From: Herbaspirillum sp. alder98 | GTDB taxonomy: Bacteria; Pseudomonadota; Gammaproteobacteria; Burkholderiales; Burkholderiaceae_D | Assembly (NCBI RefSeq): GCF_020179755.1 | Contig: NZ_JAIUCY010000001.1 | Location: 992,001 to 1,056,000 of the forward strand | Direction: 5' to 3' | Length of the DNA stretch: 64,000 nucleotides | The notes under the pieces: model-generated | The model's database searches: none | The model's input: only the letters and a program-made list of their open reading frames with translations | What the model was told of the DNA's origin: nothing | Translations under genes and position numbers: made by a program | Shown here: piece by piece, positions 19,604-31,466 of the stretch | Layout: every line of letters starts with the position of its first letter | Position numbering within the stretch: the stretch's first letter is position 1

Positions 19604-21715
19604 ATGACCAAAAAAGCAAAGTCGGAAAGCAGTCCAGCACCAGAACTTCCTGCCACCACGATCTATCTGAACCGCGAGCTGTCCCAACTGGCGTTCAATC
19701 GTCGCGTACTGGCGCAGGCCGAGGATACGTCGGTGCCGCTCCTGGAGCGCCTGCGTTACCTGTGCATCTGCGGCAGCAATCTGGATGAATTCTTCGAGGT
19801 GCGCATTGCCAGTCTGCTGGCCAACCGCATCGAGGGCGAGAACATCGATCCGCCGGAGCTGAGGGCGGCGCTGGAACGCACCAGCGGCGAATGCCACCGC
19901 ATCGTAGCGCGCCAGTATCAGTTGCTGAACGAAGAAATCCTGCCGCAACTGGCTCACAACGGCATCCACCTGCTGCGCCATGAAGACCGCAACGAGGCGC
20001 AACGGACCTGGGTCAAGAGTTACTTCGAGCAGAACGTGCGCCCGCTGCTGACGCCGATCGGATTGGATCCGGCGCATCCGTTCCCGCAGGTGGTCAACAA
20101 GAGTCTCAATTTCATCATCGAACTGTCGGGCAAGGACGCCTTCGGCCGCGGCACCAGCATCATGATCGTCAAGGCGCCGCGGGTGCTGCCACGCGTGATC
20201 CAGCTGCCGGACCATCTCTCGGCGCCGGGGCAGAGTTCGTTCTGCCTGCTCTCGTCGGTGATCCATGCGCATATCAGCGAGTTGTTCCAGGGCCGCGAAA
20301 TCATGGCCTATTCGCAGTTCCGGGTGACCCGCAACAGCGACCTGTGGGTGGACGAAGAGGAAGTCAAGAACCTGCGCCAGGCGCTGGAGACCGAATTGCA
20401 AAGCCGCCAGTTTGGCGTGGCGGTGCGCCTGGAAGTGGCCAGCAACTGCCCGCAACACCTGGCGCGCCTGCTGCTGGACCAGTTCGGCATCGAACGCAAC
20501 CGGCTGTATGCGGTGGACGGCCCGGTCAACATGGTGCGCCTGGCCGAGCTGGTGAACCTGGTGGAGCAGCCGCAGTTGCGCTTTCCGCCATTTTCACCGA
20601 CGCTGCCGCACCAGCTCATCGGCGAGAACATCTTCAGTGTGCTGTCGCGACGCGACGTGTTGCTGCACCACCCGTTCCAGTCATTCCAGCCGGTGGTCGA
20701 CTTCATCCGCAGCGCCGCCCATGACGCCAGCGTGGTCGCGATCAAGCAGACCATCTACCGCACCGGGATGAACTCGGACCTGATGGAAGCGCTGATCTAT
20801 GCCGCCCAGCACGGCAAGGAAGTGACGGTCATCGTCGAACTGATGGCGCGCTTCGATGAAGAGGCCAATATCAACTGGGCAGTCAAGCTGGAACATGCAG
20901 GCGCGCAGGTGGTGTACGGCGTGGTCGGCCTGAAGACCCATGCCAAGCTGGCGCTGGTGATCCGTCGCGAAGAACAGGCGTTGCGTTTCTATGCCCACCT
21001 GGGCACCGGCAACTACCATCCCAATACCACCAAGTTCTATACCGACTTCGGCCTGTTGACGTCCAACCAGGAGCTGACCGCCGAAGTCAACGAGGTATTC
21101 ATCCACCTGACCAGCCTGAGCAAGCCGCGCAACCTGACGCACCTGTGGCTGGCGCCGTTCTCGCTGCAGAAGGAAACCATTCGCGCCATCCGCAACGAAG
21201 CCCAGATTGCGCGCGAAGGTCGCCCGGCGCGCATCATCGCCAAGATGAATGCGCTGTTGGACGAGTCGGTGATCCGGGCGCTGTATGCGGCCTCGGCCGA
21301 CGGCGTCAAGATCGATCTGATCGTGCGCGGCGCCTGCGCGCTGCGACCGGGCGTGGCTGGCTTGTCGGAGAACATCCGGGTGTTTTCGATCATCGGCCGC
21401 TACCTGGAACATTCGCGCATCTATTACTTCCGCAACGACCTCAAGCACGACGTCTACCTGGGCAGCGCCGACTGGATGAACCGCAACCTGTTCCGGCGCA
21501 TCGAAGTAGCGTTTCCGGTGCTGGACAAGGCGCTCAAGAAACGCGTGATCAACGAAGGGCTCAATCCTTATCTCAAGGACAATACCAATGCCTGGCAGCT
21601 CGACGCCAACGGCCAATACACCTTGAAGAAAGCACGCGCCCGCCAGAAACATTTCAGCGCCCAGCAGCACCTGATGACGACGCTGGGCATTCCTGCCCTG
21701 CCGCCTGAGCAATGA
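19604..21715 (+). CDS. ppk1: Polyphosphate kinase Ppk1
   Basis: Ppk1 reversibly makes inorganic polyphosphate from ATP. From the ATG at 19604 (AGGGAAG upstream) it is 703 aa, usual for the family. It shows the N-terminal domain (LNRELSQLAFNRRVL and GSNLDEFFEVRIA) and two phospholipase-D-like catalytic domains. These carry the candidate phospho-histidine in YAHLGTGNYHP and the second conserved histidine in YLEHSRIYYF, followed by GSADWMNRNLFRRIE. It is preceded by a Pho box, so phosphate starvation should induce it. Its stop overlaps the next gene by 4 bp. Confidence 0.96.
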   Translation: MTKKAKSESSPAPELPATTIYLNRELSQLAFNRRVLAQAEDTSVPLLERLRYLCICGSNLDEFFEVRIASLLANRIEGENIDPPELRAALERTSGECHRIVARQYQLLNEEILPQLAHNGIHLLRHEDRNEAQRTWVKSYFEQNVRPLLTPIGLDPAHPFPQVVNKSLNFIIELSGKDAFGRGTSIMIVKAPRVLPRVIQLPDHLSAPGQSSFCLLSSVIHAHISELFQGREIMAYSQFRVTRNSDLWVDEEEVKNLRQALETELQSRQFGVAVRLEVASNCPQHLARLLLDQFGIERNRLYAVDGPVNMVRLAELVNLVEQPQLRFPPFSPTLPHQLIGENIFSVLSRRDVLLHHPFQSFQPVVDFIRSAAHDASVVAIKQTIYRTGMNSDLMEALIYAAQHGKEVTVIVELMARFDEEANINWAVKLEHAGAQVVYGVVGLKTHAKLALVIRREEQALRFYAHLGTGNYHPNTTKFYTDFGLLTSNQELTAEVNEVFIHLTSLSKPRNLTHLWLAPFSLQKETIRAIRNEAQIAREGRPARIIAKMNALLDESVIRALYAASADGVKIDLIVRGACALRPGVAGLSENIRVFSIIGRYLEHSRIYYFRNDLKHDVYLGSADWMNRNLFRRIEVAFPVLDKALKKRVINEGLNPYLKDNTNAWQLDANGQYTLKKARARQKHFSAQQHLMTTLGIPALPPEQ

Positions 21716-22209
21716 CCACCCGCAAACCGGAGCCCGACATGGAACTGATCTTATGGCGCCACGCCGAAGCCGAACTGGGAGAACCCGATGAAGGGCGCAC
21801 CCTGACCCCGAAAGGTCACAAGCAGGCCAGCAAGATCGCCGACTGGCTCGATCGCAACCTGCCGGAAAGCTGCCGCATCCTGGTCAGCCCCGCTGCGCGC
21901 ACGGTGCAGACCGCCGAAGCGCTCGGGCGCAAGTACAAGGTGATGGAAGAACTGGCGCCGGACCGCTCGCCCGAGGACCTGCTGCGCGCGGCCAACTGGC
22001 CCGACAGCCGCGAACCGGTGCTGATCATCGGCCACCAGCCCACGCTGGGCCTGGTGGCGTCGCAACTGATCTCGGGCCAGGTGCAGGAATGGTCGCTGCG
22101 CAAGGCCAACGTATGGTGGATCGCCCAGCGCGAACGGGGCGATGTCACCACCAACTTCCTCAAGGCAGTGATCGCGCCGGAGTTGATCGCCAGTTCCGGC
22201 AAGCGCTGA
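21712..22209 (+). CDS. sixA: SixA-type phosphohistidine phosphatase
   Basis: This is a small histidine phosphatase superfamily enzyme. The 165-aa protein has the catalytic RHAEAE motif near residue 16, SPAARTVQTAEAL, and the second catalytic histidine in IIGHQPTLG. It lacks extra domains, as in SixA. The ATG overlaps the ppk1 stop (ATGA), so both proteins are made from one Pho-controlled message. SixA homologues act on phosphohistidine proteins. The fixed pairing with a kinase that works through phosphohistidine is suggestive, but its true substrate here is unknown. An alternative start lies nine codons downstream. Confidence 0.85.
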   Translation: MTTRKPEPDMELILWRHAEAELGEPDEGRTLTPKGHKQASKIADWLDRNLPESCRILVSPAARTVQTAEALGRKYKVMEELAPDRSPEDLLRAANWPDSREPVLIIGHQPTLGLVASQLISGQVQEWSLRKANVWWIAQRERGDVTTNFLKAVIAPELIASSGKR

Positions 22210-22255
22210 GCGCAGCGTCGGCTGCCGGGTTGCCCGCTGGTGGCGGCCCTGCTGT

Positions 22256-23932
22256 TCAGAACTGTTCCCAGTCACGCCCCTGGCCCGGCGCCACGACCGG
22301 GTCGACAGGCTTTTTCGCCGATGTCGATGAAGGCGGTCTTGCCGCCGGCGACGTCACTTCCGCCGGCGTTTTCGCGACCACGGCTGCATCGATGCAAAAG
22401 GTGCCGACCACGGCCACCAGTTGCGCTGCCTGCTCGTTGAGCGATTGCGCCGCCTCTGCCGCCTGTTCGACCAGGGCTGCGTTCTGGACGGTGCTTTCGT
22501 CGATGCTGGTGATGGCCCGGTTGACCTCGGCGATGCCGCTGCTCTGCTCCTGGCTGGCATGCGATATCTCGCCCACGATGTCGTTGACCCGTCCCACGCT
22601 GGCCACGATATGCTGCATGGTCACGCCGGCCTGAGCCACCAGGCGGCTTCCGGCCTCCACCTTTTCCACCGAATCGTCGATCAGCATCTTGATTTCCTTG
22701 GCGGCGCCCGACGAGCGCTGCGCCAGGCTGCGCACTTCGGAAGCCACCACCGCAAATCCGCGCCCCTGCTCACCGGCCCGCGCCGCTTCCACCGCTGCAT
22801 TCAAGGCCAGGATGTTGGTCTGGAAGGCAATGCCGTCGATCACGCTGATGATGTCGACCACCTTCTTGGAAGAGATATTGATCGAGGCCATGGTGTGCAC
22901 CACCTGCCCCACCACCGCGCCCCCCTCGGCTGCCACGCCCGATGCGGAAGCGGCCAGCTTGCTGGCTTCGCGGGCATTGTCGGCGTTCTGCTTGACGGTC
23001 GATGTCAACTGCTCGATCGACGCCGCGGTCTCTTCGAGCGATGCGGCCTGCTGCTCGGTGCGACGCGACAGGTCATGATTGCCCGAAGCAATCTGCGCGG
23101 CGGCGTTGGAGATCGCCTCGGTGCCGTGCCGCACCTGCGCCACCACACGTTGCAGGCCTTGCGTCATCGAACGCAGCGCGACCATCAATTGACCGGTCTC
23201 ATCGCGCCGGTCGACCACGATCTGCACCGTCAGGTCGCCACGGGCAACCTGTTCGGCCACATGCACCGCCCGCCGCAACGGCGTCGAGACGATACGGGCC
23301 AGCCCTATCACCAGCGCAATACTCAGCACCAGGCAGCAGCTCAACAGGCCGACGGTCAGCAGCAGCGAAGCCCGGTAACCGGCCTCGGCCTGGCGATCCG
23401 CCTCCTTGCTGCCATCGCTGTTGAGGACCACCAGCTTATCGGCGGCCTCGATGATGCGGGCGTAGTGCTCGGCGCCGACGGTGCGCATCAATGTCAGCGC
23501 GTACGCGTGATCACCGGCGACGAACGATTGCGACACCTGCTGCTGGACTTGCTTGTAGGCGGTAAATGCCTGGCGCAACTGGCGCAGATGGGCTTGTTCC
23601 TGGGGCAGCGGCGCCAGTGGCTCGAACTCGACCAGCAAGGCGTCGAACAAGGCGATCTGACCGGCAAAGATACGCGCGTACTTCTCGCTGTCGGTGGCGT
23701 CGGCAGCCGTCAGGTTGAGCAACTGGTTGATCCGCGCGCTACCGATGGCCAGCTCCAGCTTCTGGGCGACCTGGATGCTGGGCAGCCAGTTCTGCGACAT
23801 GTCGCGGGTGGCCTGGTTGACCTTGCTGATCTGGAGAATGGAGACCACACCCAACATGCAGCTAAGCGCCAGCATCAGCAGGAAAGTAAGTGCAAGCTTG
23901 ATCGATATCCTCAGATCATAGAACCACTTCAT
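22256..23932 (-). CDS. Methyl-accepting chemotaxis protein, C-terminal DWEQF tether
   Basis: Chemoreceptor of 558 aa from the ATG at 23932, which has GAGGAG 6 nt upstream; the frame is open 60 codons further without a start signal. TM1 is at about 11-31. The periplasmic part (about 32-190) looks like a four-helix bundle ([15 protein letters not shown]). TM2 follows, then HAMP and the signalling hairpin with [20 protein letters not shown]. The last residues, RDWEQF, match the CheR/CheB docking pentapeptide pattern (xWExF). It is the last of four tandem receptor genes and converges on sixA. Confidence 0.93.
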   Translation of the reverse strand: MKWFYDLRISIKLALTFLLMLALSCMLGVVSILQISKVNQATRDMSQNWLPSIQVAQKLELAIGSARINQLLNLTAADATDSEKYARIFAGQIALFDALLVEFEPLAPLPQEQAHLRQLRQAFTAYKQVQQQVSQSFVAGDHAYALTLMRTVGAEHYARIIEAADKLVVLNSDGSKEADRQAEAGYRASLLLTVGLLSCCLVLSIALVIGLARIVSTPLRRAVHVAEQVARGDLTVQIVVDRRDETGQLMVALRSMTQGLQRVVAQVRHGTEAISNAAAQIASGNHDLSRRTEQQAASLEETAASIEQLTSTVKQNADNAREASKLAASASGVAAEGGAVVGQVVHTMASINISSKKVVDIISVIDGIAFQTNILALNAAVEAARAGEQGRGFAVVASEVRSLAQRSSGAAKEIKMLIDDSVEKVEAGSRLVAQAGVTMQHIVASVGRVNDIVGEISHASQEQSSGIAEVNRAITSIDESTVQNAALVEQAAEAAQSLNEQAAQLVAVVGTFCIDAAVVAKTPAEVTSPAARPPSSTSAKKPVDPVVAPGQGRDWEQF

Positions 23933-24080
23933 GACTTCTCCTCGGGGCAATGGACGACAAAGAAAACTATGTGTCGATGCCGTATTGCACCTGCCTGGCA
24001 GTCGATCAAGACCCCCATTCTGCGATGCCACCCTCGAAAAGCCACTCGCTTGATTTTGAGTTTCTGTGAGTTTTAAGGAA

Positions 24081-24113
24081 TTAAAAAAATGGCCCGTCCA
24101 TCGACGAGCCATT
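24081..24113 (-). terminator. Probable terminator of the receptor gene at 24139-25875
   Basis: On the minus strand an imperfect 10-bp hairpin (AATGGC and CGTC arms, one mismatch, 4-nt loop) is followed by a run of seven T. It lies about 25 bp past the stop codon of the upstream receptor gene. Confidence 0.6.
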
Positions 24114-24138
24114 CATTTTCCTGCAGTCGCGCATGCGC

Positions 24139-25875
<1,737 letters not shown>

Positions 25876-26090
25876 GGGCTGTTTTCTTGTTCGTGGATGA
25901 ATAGGAAGACGCTGTTTGGCGTCTACAGCCCCGAATGCCGCGGTGCACCTGCATGCAGCGGTCTCGTTGTCGGCTGAGCAAGATCTAATCGGATAAAAGA
26001 CCTCCGGATCGCGCCACTGGCTGTCTCATCATTACGGTCGGAAAACTGAAAGATTCAGTGCCGGAGAGCCGACTCGCAGTTCCCGCAGGC

Positions 26091-26123
26091 AAAAAAAACG
26101 CCGTGGCTTCTTACACCACGGCG
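26091..26123 (-). terminator. Intrinsic terminator of the receptor gene at 26167-27909
   Basis: On the minus strand an 8-bp stem (CGCCGTGG with CCACGGCG, 9-nt loop) is followed by eight T. It lies 44 bp after the receptor stop codon and separates it from the next receptor gene. Confidence 0.85.
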
Positions 26124-26166
26124 CTTCTCTTATTTCCCGAAGGGAATAAATTATTTAGGCTCGCCT

Positions 26167-27909
26167 TCAGAATTCCTCGAACTCATCGTCCCGCACCGGC
26201 TGCCGGCGCGACGGCGCCGCCGGCGGCAGGCTGGCCGTCTTGGCCGGCACTTGACGAACCTTTACCTCGATGGCCGGCGCCGTATTGACAGTGCGAGCAG
26301 GTGCCCGCGACGACGCCACCGGACTCACCGGCGGCACCGATGCAGCAGCAGCACCCGCCCCCTGCTCCACCCGCAGGCGGAACACCGACACCGCATGCGC
26401 CAACGCATCGGACTGTTCCTGCAGGCTTTCGGCGGCGGCGGCAGCTTCTTCGACCAGCGCCGCGTTCTGCTGGGTAATCTCGTCGATCTGTGCGATGGCG
26501 TTGTTGACTTCGGCAATACCGGCGCTCTGTTCGGCGCTGGCGGCGGTGATCTCGCCCATGATGTCGGCGACGTGACGCACCGAAGTGACGATCTCGTTCA
26601 TCGTCGCGCCCGCTTCGTCGACCAGCTTGCCGCCGGCGTCGACCTTCTCGACCGAGTCGCCGATCAGTCCCTTGATTTCCTTGGCGGCCGAGGCCGAGCG
26701 CTGCGCCAGCGAACGCACTTCAGAGGCCACCACCGCGAAACCACGTCCCTGTTCACCGGCACGCGCAGCTTCCACGGCGGCATTTAGGGCCAGGATGTTG
26801 GTCTGGAAGGCAATGCCGTCGATGACACCGATGATGTCGACGATCTTGCGCGAGCTTTCCTTGATCGAGCCCATGGTGTCAACCACGTCGCTGACCACCC
26901 GGCCGCCCTTGCTGGCATAGTCCGAGGCCGACACCACCAGTTGGTTGGCCTGGCGTGCGTTCTCGGCATTCTGTTGCACGGTGGAGGTAAGCTGCTCCAT
27001 CGAACTGGCGGTTTCTTCCAGGCTCGACGCCTGCGATTCGGTACGATTGGACAGGTCGATGTTGCCGCGCGCGATTTCATGCGAGGCCACCGCGATGATG
27101 GCGGCGCTTTCCTTGACCTCGTTGAGGGTGGTGGCCAGGTTGGCCTGCATCGCGCCCAGCGAGTTGACCAGTGTGGCCGCTTCATCGCGGCCCTGGTCGC
27201 TGAACTCCTGTGTCAGGTCGCCGCTGGAGATGGTCTCGGCAATATTGCCGGCGCGCTTGAGCGGGCGGGTGATCGAATTAGTGATGATGAAGGTGAAGAA
27301 GATGCCCAGGCCCAGCGTGAACACGCCGATGACCAGCATGCCGATCTGCGCCTTGCGATAACTTTCCTTGGCGTCGGCATGGGCCGCGTTCATGTCGTCC
27401 TGCTGGAAACTTGCCAATGCGCCAACGCTGGCCATCCACTTTTCGTGCGCCGGCAGGAAGTCGCTCTTGAGCAGTTGCGCCGCATCGAAGTAGTTGCCGC
27501 TACCGACTTGCTCACGGATGGTCCCCACCACCGGAAACAGTTTCTTGCTGTCGGCCACTGCGCCATCCAGCAGTTCCTTGCCGCGTCCGCTATCGGCCAG
27601 GGCCGATAGCCGGCGTTCCGCGCCGGCATAGGCCTGCAGCAGGCGCGTCAGGTGGGCGTCCTCGGTCTTGCCTTCGGCCGCGTCGGTGGGCGTGACCACC
27701 TTGCGCAGCGCCAGCGCCAGTTCGCTGCCGGACTCGCGCATGTTCATCGCGGTGGTCATGCCGGCGACCTTCTTGCCGATCACGTATTCACTGCTGGCCT
27801 GCAACTCCGCCATGCGCCACAGGCCAATGGCCAGGATCGCGGCAGCACACAGCAGAATGAGGCAGAACCCGACGGCCAGGCGGGTGCCGATCTTTAGACG
27901 TTGGATCAT
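26167..27909 (-). CDS. Methyl-accepting chemotaxis protein, C-terminal EFEEF tether
   Basis: Chemoreceptor of 580 aa from the ATG at 27909 (AGGAAGAG upstream). TM1 is at about 10-31. The periplasmic four-helix-type region spans about 32-190. TM2 follows ([19 protein letters not shown]), then HAMP ([17 protein letters not shown]) and the conserved hairpin tip [21 protein letters not shown] Pro/Ala-rich linker leads to a C-terminal DDEFEEF, a variant of the aromatic-acid CheR docking peptide. It is the second of four tandem receptor genes and has its own terminator, so it is probably transcribed separately. Confidence 0.93.
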   Translation of the reverse strand: MIQRLKIGTRLAVGFCLILLCAAAILAIGLWRMAELQASSEYVIGKKVAGMTTAMNMRESGSELALALRKVVTPTDAAEGKTEDAHLTRLLQAYAGAERRLSALADSGRGKELLDGAVADSKKLFPVVGTIREQVGSGNYFDAAQLLKSDFLPAHEKWMASVGALASFQQDDMNAAHADAKESYRKAQIGMLVIGVFTLGLGIFFTFIITNSITRPLKRAGNIAETISSGDLTQEFSDQGRDEAATLVNSLGAMQANLATTLNEVKESAAIIAVASHEIARGNIDLSNRTESQASSLEETASSMEQLTSTVQQNAENARQANQLVVSASDYASKGGRVVSDVVDTMGSIKESSRKIVDIIGVIDGIAFQTNILALNAAVEAARAGEQGRGFAVVASEVRSLAQRSASAAKEIKGLIGDSVEKVDAGGKLVDEAGATMNEIVTSVRHVADIMGEITAASAEQSAGIAEVNNAIAQIDEITQQNAALVEEAAAAAESLQEQSDALAHAVSVFRLRVEQGAGAAAASVPPVSPVASSRAPARTVNTAPAIEVKVRQVPAKTASLPPAAPSRRQPVRDDEFEEF

Positions 27910-28312
27910 GATTGAGCTCTTCCTGATAAGAACGACAAGCTTTGGCGCACAAGCGGCATGCACCGTGAAGTGACTGCCGACGGATCGTCATCGGCGGGGC
28001 CGGAAAAGGCTTGTCTTGCAGGAAGTATTCAGCACGATTCATGCCTGATCGCTTTTGTCGCGGAGACAACGTCAGTTAGCATTGATCGCAAGATGTGCGG
28101 CGTAATGAACGCCTGCGCGCCTCCCTGCCGGACCAGCCAGCGAGGCGAATCTTAGAGAACGGCATGCCTTACAGCAAATGCTTTGTCGGCATACTGCCAT
28201 ACACGTTTTGCATAGTTGTTCAAATCGGGGCGCATGCCCCCAATGGGGGCATTTTCACGTTTCGCCGCGACATTGCAATGACGACAATATCGCGGCGCCG
28301 TGTTCTCTTGCC
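27910..28312. other. Intergenic region between two receptor genes
   Basis: These 403 bp hold no credible gene. A GC-rich hairpin (ATGCCCCC, 3-nt loop, GGGGGCAT; 28234-28252) lies 60 bp beyond the stop codon of the upstream receptor and may end its transcript, although no clear U-run follows on that strand. I found no good match to a flagellar sigma-28 promoter. Confidence 0.5.
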
Positions 28313-30280
28313 CTAAGTGATGGTGACCAGCGCCGGCTTGCCGCTGGCCTCGGTGCGAAACACGCTCACCGCGTCCGACAATACCTCGGCCTGGCGCTGC
28401 AGGCTTTCGGCGGCGACCGTCGCCTCCTGCACCAGCGCCGCGTTCTGCTGCGTGATCGATTCCATCTGTGCGATGGCGTCATTGACCTGCGCAATGCCGA
28501 TGCTCTGCTCCTGGCTGGCCACCGTGATCTCGCTCATGATGCCTGCCACCCGATTGACGGCGGCGACGATCTCGCCCATCGTCACGCCCGCTTCATCGAC
28601 CAGCTTGCCACCGGCGTCGACGCGCTCCACGGAGTCGCCGATGAGGCTCTTGATCTCGCGTGCGGCGGCCGCCGAACGCTGCGCCAGCGAGCGCACTTCA
28701 GAGGCCACCACGGCAAAGCCGCGCCCCTGTTCACCGGCACGTGCCGCCTCCACCGCCGCATTCAAGGCCAGGATGTTGGTCTGGAAGGCAATGCCGTCGA
28801 TGACGCCGATGATGTCGACGATGCGGCGCGAACTCTCCTTGATATCGCCCATCGTCTGCACCACGCCGCCGACCACATCGCCGCCCCGCGCGGCCAGTTG
28901 AGAAGCCGATGTGGCGAGCTGGTTGGCCTCGCGCGCGTTCTCTGCATTCTGCTGCACCGTGGAGGTCAATTGCTCCATGGCGCTGGCGGTTTCTTCGAGA
29001 CTGGACGCCTGCGATTCGGTACGCCGCGAGAGGTCGCCGTTACCGGTGGCGATTTCACGCGAGGCATGCTGGATCACTTCGACACTGCCCCGCACGTCGC
29101 CGACGATGCCGCCCAGGCTGCCGGTCATGTCGTTGAGCGAGCCCAGCAACTGGGACGACTCGTCACGCCCGACCGGTTGCGAACGCACCGTCAGGTCATA
29201 GGCCGCCACGCGTTGCGCCATGTCGACCGAAGCGGCAATGGGTGCGGTGACCGAGCGACTGATCATGCTGCCGATGGCGGCGGCCACCAGCGCCAGCAGC
29301 GCGATACCGCCCAGCACCAGCATGCGGGTACGACGCAGCTCGGCGTTCTGCTCGGTCAACTGCGCTTCGAGCACTTCGGTCACTTGCCCGATCGCCTTGA
29401 ATTGCTCGTCGATGGCCAGCGTGAACTGCTTGAAATAATCCTGCGATGAATAACTCAACTGGTCAGGCAGCAGGAGCTGGTCGCGCGCCAGCGCAATGGC
29501 GACATTGCCCAGGCGTCCGACGTTTTCAAAGACCGGCCCCAGCTTGTCGCGCAGCGGCGGATTGACTTCGACCGCCTTGCCAAACGAGCGTTGTGCCTCG
29601 TTCAGATGCTCTTGCGCACGCTCCAGCGTGGCCGCCATGTCGAGCCGGTCTTCAAGTTTTATATCTTTCTTGAGCAACAGCGACGCGCCACGTGCGCGAC
29701 TGCGCCCAAGGTCTTCGGTGAGCGCCGGCATGGCGGTGAAAGTGGCATCGATCAGGTTGGTGCTGTCGAAATCGGGATCGACCGTGTATTTGAATACATC
29801 GACTACCCGGTCATTGAGATCGAACAGCTTGGTGATGGCGTCGCTGTGGGCGGTGAAGCTTTCGGGCGCCGCCACTGTCCGGGCGTTGACCGCATCCCGT
29901 ATCTTGCTCCAGGCAACCTGGGCTTCGCCTAGCATGGTGGTGATACGGGCGTCGTCGATATCCAGCGCCGTCAGCGTGGTGACCAGTTCGCCCAGAGCAG
30001 CGTTGACCTCGTCGGCCTTGGTGCCGCGATTGCCGGCGACGCTGGCGTCGCCATTGAGAAGTACTGCAGATAGTCCACGATGCTGCTGCATCAGCTGGAT
30101 GGTCTTGGCCAGACGACGAATCGGCGCCACCCCCTCGATCTCCAGCGTCTTCATGCTGATTACGCGTTCCGTACCCACCACGTACAAGGCGGTTGGTACG
30201 CCAAACAGGATCACCCCAATGAATCCCAGCAAGGCAAACTTCTGCCACAACATCAGATTGGCAAGCATACGTCTCATCAT
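28313..30280 (-). CDS. Methyl-accepting chemotaxis protein with large helical, NIT-like periplasmic domain
   Basis: Chemoreceptor of 655 aa, about 80-100 residues longer than its neighbours because of an extended periplasmic domain (about 40-320). This starts with [19 protein letters not shown], similar to the first helix of nitrate/nitrite-sensing (NIT) domains. TM2 is near 322-342, then HAMP and the hairpin [20 protein letters not shown]. The C-terminus (GKPALVTIT) has no CheR docking peptide. It begins at tandem ATGs behind a G-rich ribosome binding site. It is the first gene of the receptor array, next to the lipid operon. NIT assignment is tentative. Confidence 0.9.
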   Translation of the reverse strand: MMRRMLANLMLWQKFALLGFIGVILFGVPTALYVVGTERVISMKTLEIEGVAPIRRLAKTIQLMQQHRGLSAVLLNGDASVAGNRGTKADEVNAALGELVTTLTALDIDDARITTMLGEAQVAWSKIRDAVNARTVAAPESFTAHSDAITKLFDLNDRVVDVFKYTVDPDFDSTNLIDATFTAMPALTEDLGRSRARGASLLLKKDIKLEDRLDMAATLERAQEHLNEAQRSFGKAVEVNPPLRDKLGPVFENVGRLGNVAIALARDQLLLPDQLSYSSQDYFKQFTLAIDEQFKAIGQVTEVLEAQLTEQNAELRRTRMLVLGGIALLALVAAAIGSMISRSVTAPIAASVDMAQRVAAYDLTVRSQPVGRDESSQLLGSLNDMTGSLGGIVGDVRGSVEVIQHASREIATGNGDLSRRTESQASSLEETASAMEQLTSTVQQNAENAREANQLATSASQLAARGGDVVGGVVQTMGDIKESSRRIVDIIGVIDGIAFQTNILALNAAVEAARAGEQGRGFAVVASEVRSLAQRSAAAAREIKSLIGDSVERVDAGGKLVDEAGVTMGEIVAAVNRVAGIMSEITVASQEQSIGIAQVNDAIAQMESITQQNAALVQEATVAAESLQRQAEVLSDAVSVFRTEASGKPALVTIT

Positions 30281-30413
30281 ATCCCCCCGGATAGTGAATT
30301 ACGACTGTCAAAAAACTGACGACGAATTCAATACTAACTCTTCCGTGGCAAGGATGTATGGCTCAATACGTATTGTTTTAAAATTTCCAGACAGCAATAA
30401 CGCCCGCATGAAG

Positions 30414-31460
30414 TTAGCGAATGCCGCGTACCGCCTTCACCGGAGCGCGCGCGGCAGCCGGCCGCCGCACCAGGTGCAAGTGCTGCAGGAACTGCTGGGT
30501 GGCCGACTCCCACGAGCGCCGCTCGGCATGCGATCGCACCGCGACCGGATCGAGACCGATGGCTTGCAGGCAGGCCTGCCGGAGGTCGTGATCGAGAATG
30601 CCGGAGACGCCATGCTCGACCACATCGATCGGCCCTTCGACCGGATATGCCGCTACCGGAATGCCACACGCCATGGCTTCGAGCAACACCAGTCCGAAGG
30701 TATCGGTCTTGCTGGGAAACACGAACACGTCGGCGCAGTTGTAATAGGCCGGCAATTCATCATGTCCCTTGGCCCCCAGGAAGCGCACCTGCGGGTAACG
30801 CCGCGCCAGCTCCTCGTACTGCGGACCGTCGCCGACCACCCACTTGGTGCCGGGCAGGTCGAGCCGCAGGAAGGCTTCGATATTCTTTTCCACCGCCACC
30901 CGTCCGACATACAGGAAAAGTGGCCGCTCGATGCAGGCATGATCTTCCGGCACCGGCCTGAAATGGGTCGTGTCGACGCCGCGTCCCCACAACGCGACGT
31001 TGCGAAAGCCCTGCTGTTCCAGCGCCAGTTTCATCGCCGGCGTGGGCACCATCACCGCCTGCGAACGCTTGTGGAACCAGCGCAGCAAACCATAGGTGAT
31101 CGCCTTGGGCAACAGCCGGCGTGCCGCCAGGTATTCGGGAAAACGGGTGTGATAGGCGGTCGTGAAATCCAGCCGGTGGCGCGTGCAATAGCGGCGCGCG
31201 GCAAGTCCCATCGGACCCTCGGTGGCGATATGGATGCAGTCGGGCGTGAACTGTTGCAACGCCTGCGCAATGCGCGCATAAGGCTGATACGCCAGCCGGA
31301 TCTCGGGATAGGTCGGGCAGGCAAAGGTGCGGAAATCGCGCGGCGTGAGCATCAGCACTTCATGGCCGGCGGCGCGCAGGCAACGCACGGTACAGCGCAA
31401 GGTGTTGACGACCCCGTTGACCTGGGGTTCGCCGGCGTCACTGATGATGGCAATACGCAT
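30414..31460 (-). CDS. GT4-family glycosyltransferase, Agt-like (candidate diacylglycerol glycosyltransferase)
   Basis: A 348-aa GT-B fold enzyme: N-terminal Rossmann domain (IISDAGEPQVNGVVNTL, then HIATEGPMGLAARRYC and AYHTRFPEYLAARR) and a C-terminal nucleotide-sugar domain with LYVGRVAVEKNIEAFL and the EX7E-type segment SKTDTFGLVLLEAMACG. It has no signal peptide or transmembrane helix. It lies 6 nt after the PlcP-like gene in an operon that begins with an OlsB-type gene and a Pho box. By analogy with the alphaproteobacterial PlcP-Agt pair, I infer that it glycosylates diacylglycerol during phosphate starvation. A mannosyltransferase role in envelope polysaccharide is the main alternative. 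Confidence 0.75.
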   Translation of the reverse strand: MRIAIISDAGEPQVNGVVNTLRCTVRCLRAAGHEVLMLTPRDFRTFACPTYPEIRLAYQPYARIAQALQQFTPDCIHIATEGPMGLAARRYCTRHRLDFTTAYHTRFPEYLAARRLLPKAITYGLLRWFHKRSQAVMVPTPAMKLALEQQGFRNVALWGRGVDTTHFRPVPEDHACIERPLFLYVGRVAVEKNIEAFLRLDLPGTKWVVGDGPQYEELARRYPQVRFLGAKGHDELPAYYNCADVFVFPSKTDTFGLVLLEAMACGIPVAAYPVEGPIDVVEHGVSGILDHDLRQACLQAIGLDPVAVRSHAERRSWESATQQFLQHLHLVRRPAAARAPVKAVRGIR

Positions 31461-31466
31461 GAATGA

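Noticed and set aside
25965-25990. Sigma-28 (FliA) promoter for a chemoreceptor gene
   Set aside because: A GCCGACAA-like -10 is present on the minus strand, but the sequence 11 bp away does not resemble TAAAGTTT. The other receptor genes have no better match.
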